Shown: one piece after another, positions 1 through 7,964 of the stretch
Numbering within the stretch: position 1 is the stretch's first letter
How the letters are laid out: each line of letters opens with the position of its first letter
Origin: Salinicoccus roseus
GTDB lineage: Bacteria; Bacillota; Bacilli; Staphylococcales; Salinicoccaceae
Assembly (NCBI RefSeq): GCF_003814515.1
Contig: NZ_RKQJ01000001.1
Coordinates: forward strand, 62,001-126,000
Reading direction: 5' to 3'
Length of the DNA: 64,000 nt
Notes under the pieces: generated by a model
Databases searched by the model: none
Seen by the model: the letters and a program-made list of their open reading frames with translations, nothing else
Told to the model about the DNA's origin: nothing
Translations under genes and position numbers: made by a program

Positions 1-750
1 GAAGAGACTGGTCTTCCGCTTCACCTGCGTGAATCCAAGTTCACTGAATTTCGGGCTCTTCCAATGGTCCTTCATGACCACACGCCTTCTGGCGACGCGC
101 CGGGCTTCGATGATGGTTTCCACATTGAGTCCGGACTGTTCGGTCTGATGGTGGATGGTGCGGATGGCGTTCGAGTTGTCGATGGCTTCACTGAACATGG
201 GATCGAAGTAGATGATGTCATATGAATCATCGGGCTCTGATGCGAGGAATGCATGGTGTTCTGCGTTCATGGTGACAATACGGCGCATGGCTTCATTGAT
301 TTCCTGGTTCGAGGCAGGGAAGGACTGCAGTCCTTCTGCTGAAAGCAGGTGGAGCAGGGGGTCGGCTTCAAGGGCTGTGACCTGGCCTTCAGCTCCAGTG
401 GCGAGACTGGCGATGATGCTGTCTGAGGCAAGGCCCATGGTGCAGTCGAGCACATGCATCCCGGGGGCGATTCCTGCAGTTTGAATCAAGGGGTCGGTCT
501 CTCCACTCAGCATCCTTTTGGCGCGTACCATCGCCATGTTCGGATGGAATGTGAGCGGTTCCTCCTGGGAGAGGGGGTGGATGGCGATGCCGTTCCTGCT
601 GACGACGATGATGTCTTCCTGGTAACTTTCCTTCAATTTGGTGATGGACCGCTTCGCCCGTTCGATATAGGGGGAATCATATGCTTCCGAGAGTGTCCGG
701 GCATGGTCTATGGTCCGCTGATCGGTTCTTCCGCCTGTTGTGACTATCAT
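1..750 (-). CDS. Class I SAM-dependent methyltransferase, YpiP/RsmJ-like (partial, runs off the left edge)
   Basis: The reading frame is open from an ATG at 750 to the window edge, so the C-terminus is missing. The start is supported by AAGGAG six bases upstream. About 250 residues are visible. The N-terminal part carries the TGGR and HPNMAMVRAKR segments I associate with the YpiP / RsmJ-like family. The methyltransferase core has a motif I of the type LDCTMGLASDS, an acidic end of beta-2 (ALEADP), and a catalytic-loop-like YFDPMFS. These features fit a SAM-binding Rossmann fold. RsmJ methylates 16S rRNA in Gammaproteobacteria; whether the Firmicute relatives do the same is unclear, so the substrate is not assigned. 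It is downstream of, and codirectional with, an acidic lipoprotein gene, separated by a hairpin. Confidence 0.8.
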   Translation of the reverse strand, partial: MIVTTGGRTDQRTIDHARTLSEAYDSPYIERAKRSITKLKESYQEDIIVVSRNGIAIHPLSQEEPLTFHPNMAMVRAKRMLSGETDPLIQTAGIAPGMHVLDCTMGLASDSIIASLATGAEGQVTALEADPLLHLLSAEGLQSFPASNQEINEAMRRIVTMNAEHHAFLASEPDDSYDIIYFDPMFSEAIDNSNAIRTIHHQTEQSGLNVETIIEARRVARRRVVMKDHWKSPKFSELGFTQVKRKTSLF

Positions 751-770
751 GATATGCTCCTTAAATGAAA

Positions 771-796
771 TGACCCTGAACATTTTGTCAGGGTCA
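771..796 (-). terminator. Hairpin between the DUF5067-like lipoprotein and the methyltransferase
   Basis: TGACCCTGA (771-779) pairs with TCAGGGTCA (788-796) around an 8-base loop. Read on the minus strand it follows the lipoprotein stop and is trailed by a broken T-rich stretch, so termination may be partial. Confidence 0.5.
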
Positions 797-807
797 TGAT
801 GGTGATA

Positions 808-1530
808 TTATTCTTCAGAATCTTCCTCTGTTTCCTCTTCACTCGTCTCCTCTTCGGAGGATTCGGTGCTTTCGAGTTCAATCGTGTGGTCGAGTGGTTC
901 GATCTCCTCTTCGGCCATCGGATTGTCGCGGCTCTGGAGGACGGTCTCAAGTTCAGGGTCGACCGGTCCATATGCGAGGACTGCAGTTGCCGTTTCACCT
1001 GGCTCGATCATTTCGGATGCGGCAGCTGCTTCCTCACTTTTTTCGTAGTCTTCAGGGAGATCCATCGTCAAGTTTTCGAGTGTGGTTTCCCCACCCTCCA
1101 TGATCTGTCTGACGGCAAGGTCAAGACCGAACGCCTCCTGCGGTGCAGTGGCTACATCGGAGTTGTTCGTGAATTCGAATTCGATGGTGACGACTTCAGT
1201 CGGCTGAGGTTCTTCTGCCCCTTCCTCAGTCTCCTCCTCAGTCGTCTCCTCTTCGGATTCTTCCGGCTCGATTGTATACTGGCTGAATTCCGTCACCGTG
1301 TAGTCCCCGTATTCACCGGAATGGGTGACTTCGCCGTCTTCGGAGGAACCGCTGTCGGATTCTTCTGTCGACTCTTCTTCAGCCGTTGCGTCTTCACTTG
1401 TGTTTTCGGAATCCTCCTGGGCAGTTTCTTCTTCCGATGTTTCCTCTTCAGAACCGCCATCTCCACCACATGCTCCCAGAACAAGTACTGTTGACAGGCC
1501 GCCGGCGAGCAGATATTTTTTTAATGTCAT
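808..1530 (-). CDS. Acidic DUF5067-like lipoprotein
   Basis: A 240-residue secreted lipoprotein. I chose the ATG at 1530 because a type II signal peptide starts exactly there (MTLKKYLLAGG, lipobox LGAC, lipidated Cys21) and GGGGAAA lies upstream; a longer in-frame extension would bury the signal. Residues 22-75 are almost entirely Glu, Ser, Thr and Asp. Then comes a folded beta-rich domain (about 80-215) with VTIEFEFTNNS and EPGETATAVLAY, typical of DUF5067/DUF4352 immunoglobulin-like lipoprotein domains, and a second acidic tail. The domain assignment is from recognised pattern, not a search. The extreme acidity suits a surface protein in a salt-tolerant cell. Its signal peptide is nearly identical to that of the 63-residue lipoprotein at 13373-13564, so the two are probably related. 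Confidence 0.8.
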   Translation of the reverse strand: MTLKKYLLAGGLSTVLVLGACGGDGGSEEETSEEETAQEDSENTSEDATAEEESTEESDSGSSEDGEVTHSGEYGDYTVTEFSQYTIEPEESEEETTEEETEEGAEEPQPTEVVTIEFEFTNNSDVATAPQEAFGLDLAVRQIMEGGETTLENLTMDLPEDYEKSEEAAAASEMIEPGETATAVLAYGPVDPELETVLQSRDNPMAEEEIEPLDHTIELESTESSEEETSEEETEEDSEE

Positions 1531-1703
1531 GTGAAATTTCCCCCTATAAATATAAAGATACATGTCAATTATAGTGTAATTTTGAAAATAATCAATATTA
1601 TTTCTATTCTCGAAATAATTTTTACGTATTTCTATTTTTATTGAAATTAATGTTGAACTCATATAAAATGAAGAAAACACTATGGGAAATACGGGGAAAA
1701 CAT

Positions 1704-2213
1704 ATGATAGCCTATAATCATGTAAATGAATACTTGAATAATATAGAATTACCACGAAGTATAGAAGAGGTTCTCTCGGTCGAGCATGAACTTGACGGCA
1801 AGGAGCTCGAGTTCCTTCAAGTGGCGAAGCGCTTTCTTAAAGAAAACATCGATTTCGAGAGCTACCGTTTCAAGCAGGTCCACTGCATCGGGACATGCAA
1901 GATCAATCTCACGCGTACGGCGCTCTATTTCCTGCTGGATGACGAGATCATCAGTGTACATAAGTCCATCCTTAAGGATTTCAACGAGGAGGCGGACTGG
2001 ACGATCACCCAATTCCGGCTGGATGAAATCAAGAACATGGACTTCGACAATGATGAATCAGGGGCCTCAAGGTATGAAACAGGGGTACTCTTCATGAAGA
2101 TCCTGAACGAAAGGGGTGCTGTACGCAACCGTACACTGCGCCATCTGAATACGAATCATTTCCAGTGCTTCCGTGATTTCTATACAAATATGCAGCAGAA
2201 TAGAATGGTTTAA
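1704..2213 (+). CDS. Conserved hypothetical protein, unrecognised
   Basis: A 169-residue soluble protein with no signal peptide or membrane segment. I placed the start at the ATG at 1704 (MIAYNHVNEY), preceded by GGGGAAAA; an upstream in-frame start at 1641 would give a basic extension that does not look conserved. The sequence alternates charged helices with a strand-rich core (YRFKQVHCIGTCKINLTRTA, then YFLLDDEIISVHKSIL). The rhythm of the core resembles a PH-like or small beta-barrel fold, but I cannot assign a family. It is transcribed divergently from the acidic lipoprotein and convergently with menA, with which it shares a terminator. No function is proposed. Confidence 0.65.
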   Translation: MIAYNHVNEYLNNIELPRSIEEVLSVEHELDGKELEFLQVAKRFLKENIDFESYRFKQVHCIGTCKINLTRTALYFLLDDEIISVHKSILKDFNEEADWTITQFRLDEIKNMDFDNDESGASRYETGVLFMKILNERGAVRNRTLRHLNTNHFQCFRDFYTNMQQNRMV

Positions 2214-2245
2214 AAAAGCTCTGGCGGTTTCGCCAGAGCTTTTAT
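2214..2245. terminator. Bidirectional terminator between the hypothetical gene and menA
   Basis: A 10-bp perfect stem, AGCTCTGGCG (2217-2226) with CGCCAGAGCT (2231-2240), is flanked by A-rich sequence on the left and TTTTAT on the right. It can stop transcription from both convergent genes. Confidence 0.85.
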
Positions 2246-3159
2246 ATTCCCGTAATCCCGTACAGCAGCAGGCCGATGGTCAGCAGCAGGCCGAACATGG
2301 TGTTCAGCTTACCCATGGATGCCATGGCCGGAATGAGCTCCTGGGGTGTACTGCCTTTCCACATCAGCTTGACTGTGCGTATGAAGATCGGCAGGGAGAG
2401 GAATGTCAGGATCATGAAGATGGAGCCGTAGGGTTTGAAGAAGGCGACCCATCCGATGAAGATGTATGAGAACAGGAGCAGCGCCGCAGTGGTGATGACG
2501 GCAATCGGTTTTCCGACCAGGATGACGAATGTCTTCCTGCCGCTTTCCTTGTCCTTTTTCCGGTCCCTTATATTATTCGCCATGTTCAGCAGGCCGATCG
2601 TTATGGCGATGGGTACCGACATCAGAAGCGGAAAGTAGTGCAGGATGCCCGTGTGGATGTAGAATGTGATCATGATGATTACGGTGCCCATGAAGAAGCC
2701 GGCGAAAATTTCACCGAATGGCGTCCATGAGATGGGGAAGGGCCCCCCTGTATAGAGGTATCCGACAGCCATTGAGATGATGCCGGCGACGAGCACCCAT
2801 AAGGAGCTGTTCAATGTGATGTAGATGCCGATGAGCGCAGCAAAGATATAGAAGGTGACGGCGATATTGAGCACAGCCCGGGGCGACATGCCGTTCCGTA
2901 CGATGGCGCCTGCAATCCCGACGGACTCCCGGCTGTCGAGCCCCTTCTTATAGTCGAAGTATTCGTTGAACATGTTTGTTGCGGACTGGATCAGCAGGGT
3001 GGCGATCAGCATCGCAAAAAACATATCCCATCTGATCGATGAGAACAGCAGTACACTTGCTGTGCCGACGAGCACCGGTACAAAGCCCGCAGTCAGGGTA
3101 TGCGGCCGGGTGAGGCTTATATATTTTTTGATGCCTGTGTGTGTATCTGTTCCTTGCAT
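2242..3159 (-). CDS. menA: 1,4-dihydroxy-2-naphthoate polyprenyltransferase
   Basis: Transfers a polyprenyl chain from polyprenyl diphosphate to 1,4-dihydroxy-2-naphthoate, giving demethylmenaquinone at the membrane. The protein is 305 residues, of UbiA-family size, with about eight or nine hydrophobic segments. The first metal/diphosphate motif is NMFNEYFDYKKGLD (about residues 62-75), and a second Asp-rich segment, NNIRDRKKDKESG, follows near residue 195. I chose the ATG at 3159 because AAAAGGAAG sits at correct spacing; a TTG at 3177 lacks this. The gene is divergent from menF with 120 bp between them, the usual Staphylococcaceae arrangement. Confidence 0.95.
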   Translation of the reverse strand: MQGTDTHTGIKKYISLTRPHTLTAGFVPVLVGTASVLLFSSIRWDMFFAMLIATLLIQSATNMFNEYFDYKKGLDSRESVGIAGAIVRNGMSPRAVLNIAVTFYIFAALIGIYITLNSSLWVLVAGIISMAVGYLYTGGPFPISWTPFGEIFAGFFMGTVIIMITFYIHTGILHYFPLLMSVPIAITIGLLNMANNIRDRKKDKESGRKTFVILVGKPIAVITTAALLLFSYIFIGWVAFFKPYGSIFMILTFLSLPIFIRTVKLMWKGSTPQELIPAMASMGKLNTMFGLLLTIGLLLYGITGI

Positions 3160-3279
3160 GGCGATCTTCCTTTTCAAATGATGATGATAACAATTTTAGC
3201 ACATTTGATTATATATCATACACAGGTAAATGAATAAATGATAAAATAGTATTAATTATGCGGAAAGAAGTGTGTAGTA

Positions 3280-4644
3280 ATGAATTTGGAAGCATATCAA
3301 AACGTTCTGGATGATGTCAGGCTGGATTCGGACAGAGCCTACCTCAGTCTGCAGCTGCCCATTGATGGATATGATATAGATGAACAGAAGATATTTTCAT
3401 ATTTTCAGAAGGCGCAGGGGTCAAGGTACTGGTTCCGTTCCAAAGATGACAGGTATAATACCGTCGGTATCGAATACCTGGAAAGCATCAAAAGGGACAA
3501 GTACTCCTCCAAGGCGCTGGCCACCCAGAAATCCACATTGTATGACAAAATCCAGAAAGTACCGCTGGAAGAGGGGATGAAATCCTCCCTCAACCTGTTT
3601 GGAGGCACACGCTTCGATGACAAGGACACTTCTGACGAATGGAATGACTTCACCATGGTGGAATTCCATCTTCCGAAGTGGCAGTTCGACCTGGTCAATA
3701 AGGAGCTGTTCTATTCGGTTCCGCTCGCAGATGTGGACATGTCCACCATCCTTGGGACCATAACGGGCGAGCTTGAGAACATTTCAGCAGTTGAAGCCAA
3801 AGAATTTGAAGCACCCCAGATCAATATGGAGAAGGACATCTTTCCAGAGGAGTGGAAGTCCCTTGTCGATCATGCAGTAAGTGTATTGGATGACACGGAG
3901 TTCAGGAAAGTGGTGCTGGCAAGACAGCGGCTCCTGACATTCAAATCAACGATCGACCCGCTTTTCCTATTGAAGAGATTGAATGATGAGACCGGCACTT
4001 ATACGATCTATTACGAAAAAGGGAAGTCCCTTTTCGTATCGAAGTCGCCTGAAAAGCTCTTCGATGTCCAGGGGGACACTTTGAGGACGAATGCGATAGC
4101 AGGGTCTTCCGAACGTACAGGGGACGTGGAGAAGGATGAAATGCAGAAGTCATTCCTTCTGAATGATGAAAAGAACCGGTATGAACATGAACTTGTCAGG
4201 GAGTCCATCGTCAGCGACCTCGAACCCTTCACGGACTGGGTGGAGTTCGGGCCGGAGCCCAACATACTGGAAAACAGATATATCTATCATCTTCATACGC
4301 CGATCAAAGCCGAGCTTTCAGATGATTCGGGCATATTCGAACTGCTGGATGCCATCCATCCGACGCCGGCTGTGGGCGGTATGCCGAAGGAACGGGCACA
4401 ACAGTACATCATGGAGGAGGAGTACGGCACAAGAGGACTCTATGCCGCACCGATCGGCCTCATCCATGAAGACAATGAGAGTGAGTTCGTCGTGGCCATA
4501 AGATCCATGCTGCTGCACGCAAACAGTGCCACACTGTTTGCGGGATGCGGCATCGTCAAAGGGTCTTCCAGCGAGAAGGAATTTGAAGAGACGCGTGTCA
4601 AATTCACACCGATGCTTAATGTACTGGGGGTAGAGAACAGATGA
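3280..4644 (+). CDS. menF: Isochorismate synthase
   Basis: Converts chorismate to isochorismate, the committed step of menaquinone synthesis. The 454-residue protein has a variable N-terminal half and a chorismate-binding C-terminal half with the hallmarks KVVLARQ, RTNAIAGSSERTG, HELVRESI, LHTPIKAEL, HPTPAVGG and FVVAIRSML. Absence of a glutamine amidotransferase partner and the position before menD separate it from anthranilate or aminodeoxychorismate synthases. Its stop overlaps the menD start by 4 bp, indicating translational coupling in menF-menD-menH-menB. Confidence 0.95.
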   Translation: MNLEAYQNVLDDVRLDSDRAYLSLQLPIDGYDIDEQKIFSYFQKAQGSRYWFRSKDDRYNTVGIEYLESIKRDKYSSKALATQKSTLYDKIQKVPLEEGMKSSLNLFGGTRFDDKDTSDEWNDFTMVEFHLPKWQFDLVNKELFYSVPLADVDMSTILGTITGELENISAVEAKEFEAPQINMEKDIFPEEWKSLVDHAVSVLDDTEFRKVVLARQRLLTFKSTIDPLFLLKRLNDETGTYTIYYEKGKSLFVSKSPEKLFDVQGDTLRTNAIAGSSERTGDVEKDEMQKSFLLNDEKNRYEHELVRESIVSDLEPFTDWVEFGPEPNILENRYIYHLHTPIKAELSDDSGIFELLDAIHPTPAVGGMPKERAQQYIMEEEYGTRGLYAAPIGLIHEDNESEFVVAIRSMLLHANSATLFAGCGIVKGSSSEKEFEETRVKFTPMLNVLGVENR

Positions 4645-6317
4645 ATCCATCAGATCATCAGGAAGCATTGACGTACCAGGTATTTACGCTCATGGATCTG
4701 CTGCAGTCCTACGGGGTGCAGGAGATCGTCATCAGCCCGGGCTCGCGTTCTACGCCGCTCGCCCTGGCAGCAGAGCTTCACCCGGACATCCACACACATA
4801 TCCACCCGGATGAAAGGAGTGCGGGCTTCTTTGCTTTGGGGCTGGCCAAGCTGGAACATACTCCTGTAGGGCTCATATGCACTTCCGGTACGGCTGCGGC
4901 AAACTATCTGCCGGCAATCGCTGAAGCGGATCTCAGCCATATTCCACTCGTCGCACTGACTGCAGACCGGCCACACGAGCTCCGGGATGTGGGGGCGCCC
5001 CAGGCGATCAACCAACAGAACATGTACCGCAATTATGTACGGTATTATACTGAGCTTCCGATTGCGGATGTACATGAATCGCATCCGAATCTGCTCGAAA
5101 CGAAAGTCATGCAGTGTGTGCAGTATCTCAAGGGGGCGGAAATGGGCCCGGTGCACATCAACGTGCCGATCAGGGAGCCGCTCATGCCCGACATGACACG
5201 CACGGACTACTTCTTCAGGTCCGAGAAAGGGATGCAGCAGTACAGTATTGTGCCGGATGGGGACATCCACCTTGAAGGCCACGGCATCGTCCTGATCGGG
5301 GAGACGGTCGAATCGCTCGATTGCATCACGCCGATCCTCGACCGGGAAAATCTGACTGTGATTGCAGACCCCCGCCAGCATATCCGCCGGGATATGACCG
5401 GGGTCATCACACATCAGGATCTGATCTTCAACAGCATGGATGCGGACCAGTTCGACCGTCTTGAGCGTGAAGCCGACTTCATCGTGCGCATCGGCGAGCC
5501 ACTCACTTCAAAGGCGACCAATAAGTTTCTGGCGCGGACGGGGATACCGCAATATGTGATCAGCGAGCACCAGGCACTGAAGACTTTCCCTGTGGCTCCA
5601 AAGGAAGCATATGTGGGCACCATCAGTGCCATCATGAAGTCGATCAGATTCACTTCCGCTGGCCGCGGCCCCAAGGAATGGCTGACGGCGCTTGATGGAA
5701 GGATCAGCAGGAGGATCGAAAAATATATCTCAGACTATGATGATGAAGGCCGCTTCATGTATGAGATCATGAGGCATACACCGGCACAGCGTGCACTATT
5801 CCTCTCCAACAGCATGCCGATCAGGGACGGGGAACGCTATGATCTGGAGAATACACAGCGTATATATGCCAACCGGGGTGCAAACGGTATAGACGGCGTG
5901 GTCTCCACGGCGCTCGGCATGGCGGTGAAGACGCCGCTCACCCTCGTCATCGGGGACATTGCACTCTACCATGATATGAACGGCCTGATCATGTCGAAGC
6001 TTGAAGACATCGACATCAACATCATCGTCTTCAACAACAATGGCGGCGGAATATTCAGCTTCCTGCCCCAGAACGACAACCAGGAGCACTTCGAGCGGCT
6101 TTTCGGGACACCGCTGGACCTCGACTTCAAACATGCTGCAGCACTTTACAACTTCAACTACATGCATACGGATAAGGTCGAAGACATCACAGACGGTCTC
6201 ATGAACCGCAAGGGACGCAACATCATAGAAATAAAGACGGACAGGGTGGCAAATGCCGCATCCCACCAGGATCTGCGCAGACAGATTGAAGATGTGGTGA
6301 AATCCGTTGAAATTTAA
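4641..6317 (+). CDS. menD: 2-succinyl-5-enolpyruvyl-6-hydroxy-3-cyclohexene-1-carboxylate synthase
   Basis: A thiamine-diphosphate enzyme that condenses isochorismate with 2-oxoglutarate, with decarboxylation. The 558 residues show the N-terminal SPGSRSTPLA signature, DERSAGFFALGLA containing the conserved cofactor-activating Glu, the central SNSMPIRD segment, and a C-terminal ThDP/metal region with GDIALYHDMNGL followed by NIIVFNNNGGGIFSFL. Length and motif order match MenD throughout. It overlaps menF upstream by 4 bp and menH downstream by 11 bp, so the three are likely one translationally coupled unit. Confidence 0.97.
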   Translation: MNPSDHQEALTYQVFTLMDLLQSYGVQEIVISPGSRSTPLALAAELHPDIHTHIHPDERSAGFFALGLAKLEHTPVGLICTSGTAAANYLPAIAEADLSHIPLVALTADRPHELRDVGAPQAINQQNMYRNYVRYYTELPIADVHESHPNLLETKVMQCVQYLKGAEMGPVHINVPIREPLMPDMTRTDYFFRSEKGMQQYSIVPDGDIHLEGHGIVLIGETVESLDCITPILDRENLTVIADPRQHIRRDMTGVITHQDLIFNSMDADQFDRLEREADFIVRIGEPLTSKATNKFLARTGIPQYVISEHQALKTFPVAPKEAYVGTISAIMKSIRFTSAGRGPKEWLTALDGRISRRIEKYISDYDDEGRFMYEIMRHTPAQRALFLSNSMPIRDGERYDLENTQRIYANRGANGIDGVVSTALGMAVKTPLTLVIGDIALYHDMNGLIMSKLEDIDINIIVFNNNGGGIFSFLPQNDNQEHFERLFGTPLDLDFKHAAALYNFNYMHTDKVEDITDGLMNRKGRNIIEIKTDRVANAASHQDLRRQIEDVVKSVEI

Positions 6318-7092
6318 CCACCGGTTCGCAGATGACGGCAAGAGCCGGACGCTTCTGCTGCTCCACGGCTTCCTGTCGGATATGACGAGCATGGACAGGG
6401 TGGCGGGAGAGCTGTCGCCCCACTACAATATCCTTGCGGTCGACCTTCCGGGCTTCGGGGGGACACCAAGCGCCGGCATCGACTACGGCATGGAGGACAT
6501 TGCAGAGGGTCTCCGCGAGCTCCTCGCATCTTTGGACCTCGATCAGGTGGATGTACTCGGCTATTCGATGGGGGGCAGGGCAGCCCTCTCCTTCATTGCG
6601 AACCATCCCGAATGCGTCGGACGCGCCGTGCTGGAGAGCACTTCCCCGGGCATCGCTTCGGAGAATGAGCGGGAGAAGCGGCGGAGTGTGGATGCTGCCA
6701 GGGCAGCGCACATCAATGAAGACTTCAAAGGATTCATTGCCGGCTGGGAGGACATGGGATTGTTCAGCAGCCAGCAGGCACTGTCTGAAAAGGTGCGGGA
6801 GCAGCAGCGGCTAAACCGCCTTTCCCAGCAGCCGGAAGAAGCTGCGGACAGCCTGGTGAAGTACGGCACGGGCGTCCAGCCTTCCTATTGGGAGGCACTC
6901 CGGCGCATCGACTGTCCCGTCCTGCTGCTGGCAGGAAAACGGGATGAAAAGTTCGTAGGAATCAACTCCAGGATGTCGGAACTGCTCCCGGATGCCCGTC
7001 TTGAAATCATCGATGGGGCGGGGCACAACATTCATATGGAAGCACCACAAAAATTTGTTACAATAGTGTTAGATTTTCTATTAGGAGGATAA
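6307..7092 (+). CDS. menH: 2-succinyl-6-hydroxy-2,4-cyclohexadiene-1-carboxylate synthase (alpha/beta hydrolase)
   Basis: Eliminates pyruvate from the MenD product to give SHCHC. The 261-residue alpha/beta hydrolase has an HGF oxyanion segment (LLLLHGFLSDM), the nucleophile elbow GYSMGG with Ser87, and the C-terminal catalytic His in GAGHNIHMEAP. The start appears to be TTG at 6307, which overlaps the menD end by 11 bp; GGTGAAAT upstream serves as a modest ribosome-binding site. Position between menD and menB makes the MenH role secure. Its intact serine contrasts with the serine-less hydrolase at 20235-21038. Confidence 0.93.
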   Translation: MKFNHRFADDGKSRTLLLLHGFLSDMTSMDRVAGELSPHYNILAVDLPGFGGTPSAGIDYGMEDIAEGLRELLASLDLDQVDVLGYSMGGRAALSFIANHPECVGRAVLESTSPGIASENEREKRRSVDAARAAHINEDFKGFIAGWEDMGLFSSQQALSEKVREQQRLNRLSQQPEEAADSLVKYGTGVQPSYWEALRRIDCPVLLLAGKRDEKFVGINSRMSELLPDARLEIIDGAGHNIHMEAPQKFVTIVLDFLLGG

Positions 7093-7095
7093 AGC

Positions 7096-7914
7096 ATGTC
7101 AAGAAAATGGGAAACAATCAAAGAATATAGAGAGATCAAGTATGAGTTCTACAACGGCATCGCCAAAGTGACGATCAACCGTCCGGAAGTACGGAATGCA
7201 TTCACCCCGCTTACGGTCACTGAAATGATCGATGCCTTCACACGTGCGCGCGACGACCAGAATGTCGGGGTCATCGTCCTGGCTGGTGAAGGGGATATGG
7301 CGTTCTGCTCCGGCGGCGACCAGAAGGTGCGCGGCCATGGCGGCTATGTCGGTGAAGATGAGGTTCCTAGACTGAACGTACTGGATCTTCAGCGCCTCAT
7401 CCGCGTCATCCCGAAACCTGTCGTAGCCATGGTATCCGGCTATGCAATCGGCGGCGGCCACGTCCTGCATGTCGTATGCGACCTGACGATCGCTGCAGAT
7501 AATGCACGCTTCGGCCAGACCGGCCCTAAAGTCGGCTCCTTCGATGCCGGTTATGGCGCAGGCTATCTGGCACGTATCGTGGGCCACAAGAAGGCGCGCG
7601 AAATCTGGTACCTGTGCAGACAGTATAATGCGGATGAAGCACTCGAAATGGGTCTCGTGAATACGGTAGTCCCACTCGACGAGCTTGAAGACGAGACGGT
7701 CCAATGGTGTGAAGAGATGATGCAGCATTCACCTACAGCGCTGCGCATGCTGAAGGCGGGCATGAACGCAGACACGGATGGTCTTGCAGGCCTGCAGCAG
7801 ATGGCAGGGGATGCAACACTGCTCTACTACACTACAGACGAAGCGAAAGAAGGCAGGGAAGCGTTCAAGGAAAAGAGGAAGCCTGACTTCGGACAGTTCC
7901 CAAGATTCCCATAA
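7096..7914 (+). CDS. menB: 1,4-dihydroxy-2-naphthoyl-CoA synthase
   Basis: A crotonase-family enzyme that closes the second ring of the naphthoquinone by Dieckmann-type condensation of O-succinylbenzoyl-CoA. The 272 residues show the crotonase oxyanion segments ([11 protein letters not shown] and [12 protein letters not shown]) and the MenB-specific [13 protein letters not shown]. An excellent AGGAGG precedes the ATG at 7096. It follows menH by 3 bp. An intrinsic terminator lies immediately after the stop and before menE. Confidence 0.97.
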   Translation: MSRKWETIKEYREIKYEFYNGIAKVTINRPEVRNAFTPLTVTEMIDAFTRARDDQNVGVIVLAGEGDMAFCSGGDQKVRGHGGYVGEDEVPRLNVLDLQRLIRVIPKPVVAMVSGYAIGGGHVLHVVCDLTIAADNARFGQTGPKVGSFDAGYGAGYLARIVGHKKAREIWYLCRQYNADEALEMGLVNTVVPLDELEDETVQWCEEMMQHSPTALRMLKAGMNADTDGLAGLQQMAGDATLLYYTTDEAKEGREAFKEKRKPDFGQFPRFP

Positions 7915-7923
7915 GCATTTATC

Positions 7924-7948
7924 AGCCCATCATCTGATGGGCTTTTTT
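7924..7948 (+). terminator. Intrinsic terminator in the menB-menE gap
   Basis: AGCCCATCA (7924-7932) pairs with TGATGGGCT (7935-7943), ending in six T residues (7943-7948). The menE ribosome-binding site begins right after the T-tract, so any menE transcript from the men promoter must read through it. Confidence 0.85.
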
Positions 7949-7964
7949 AAAGGTGGAAGAGACT

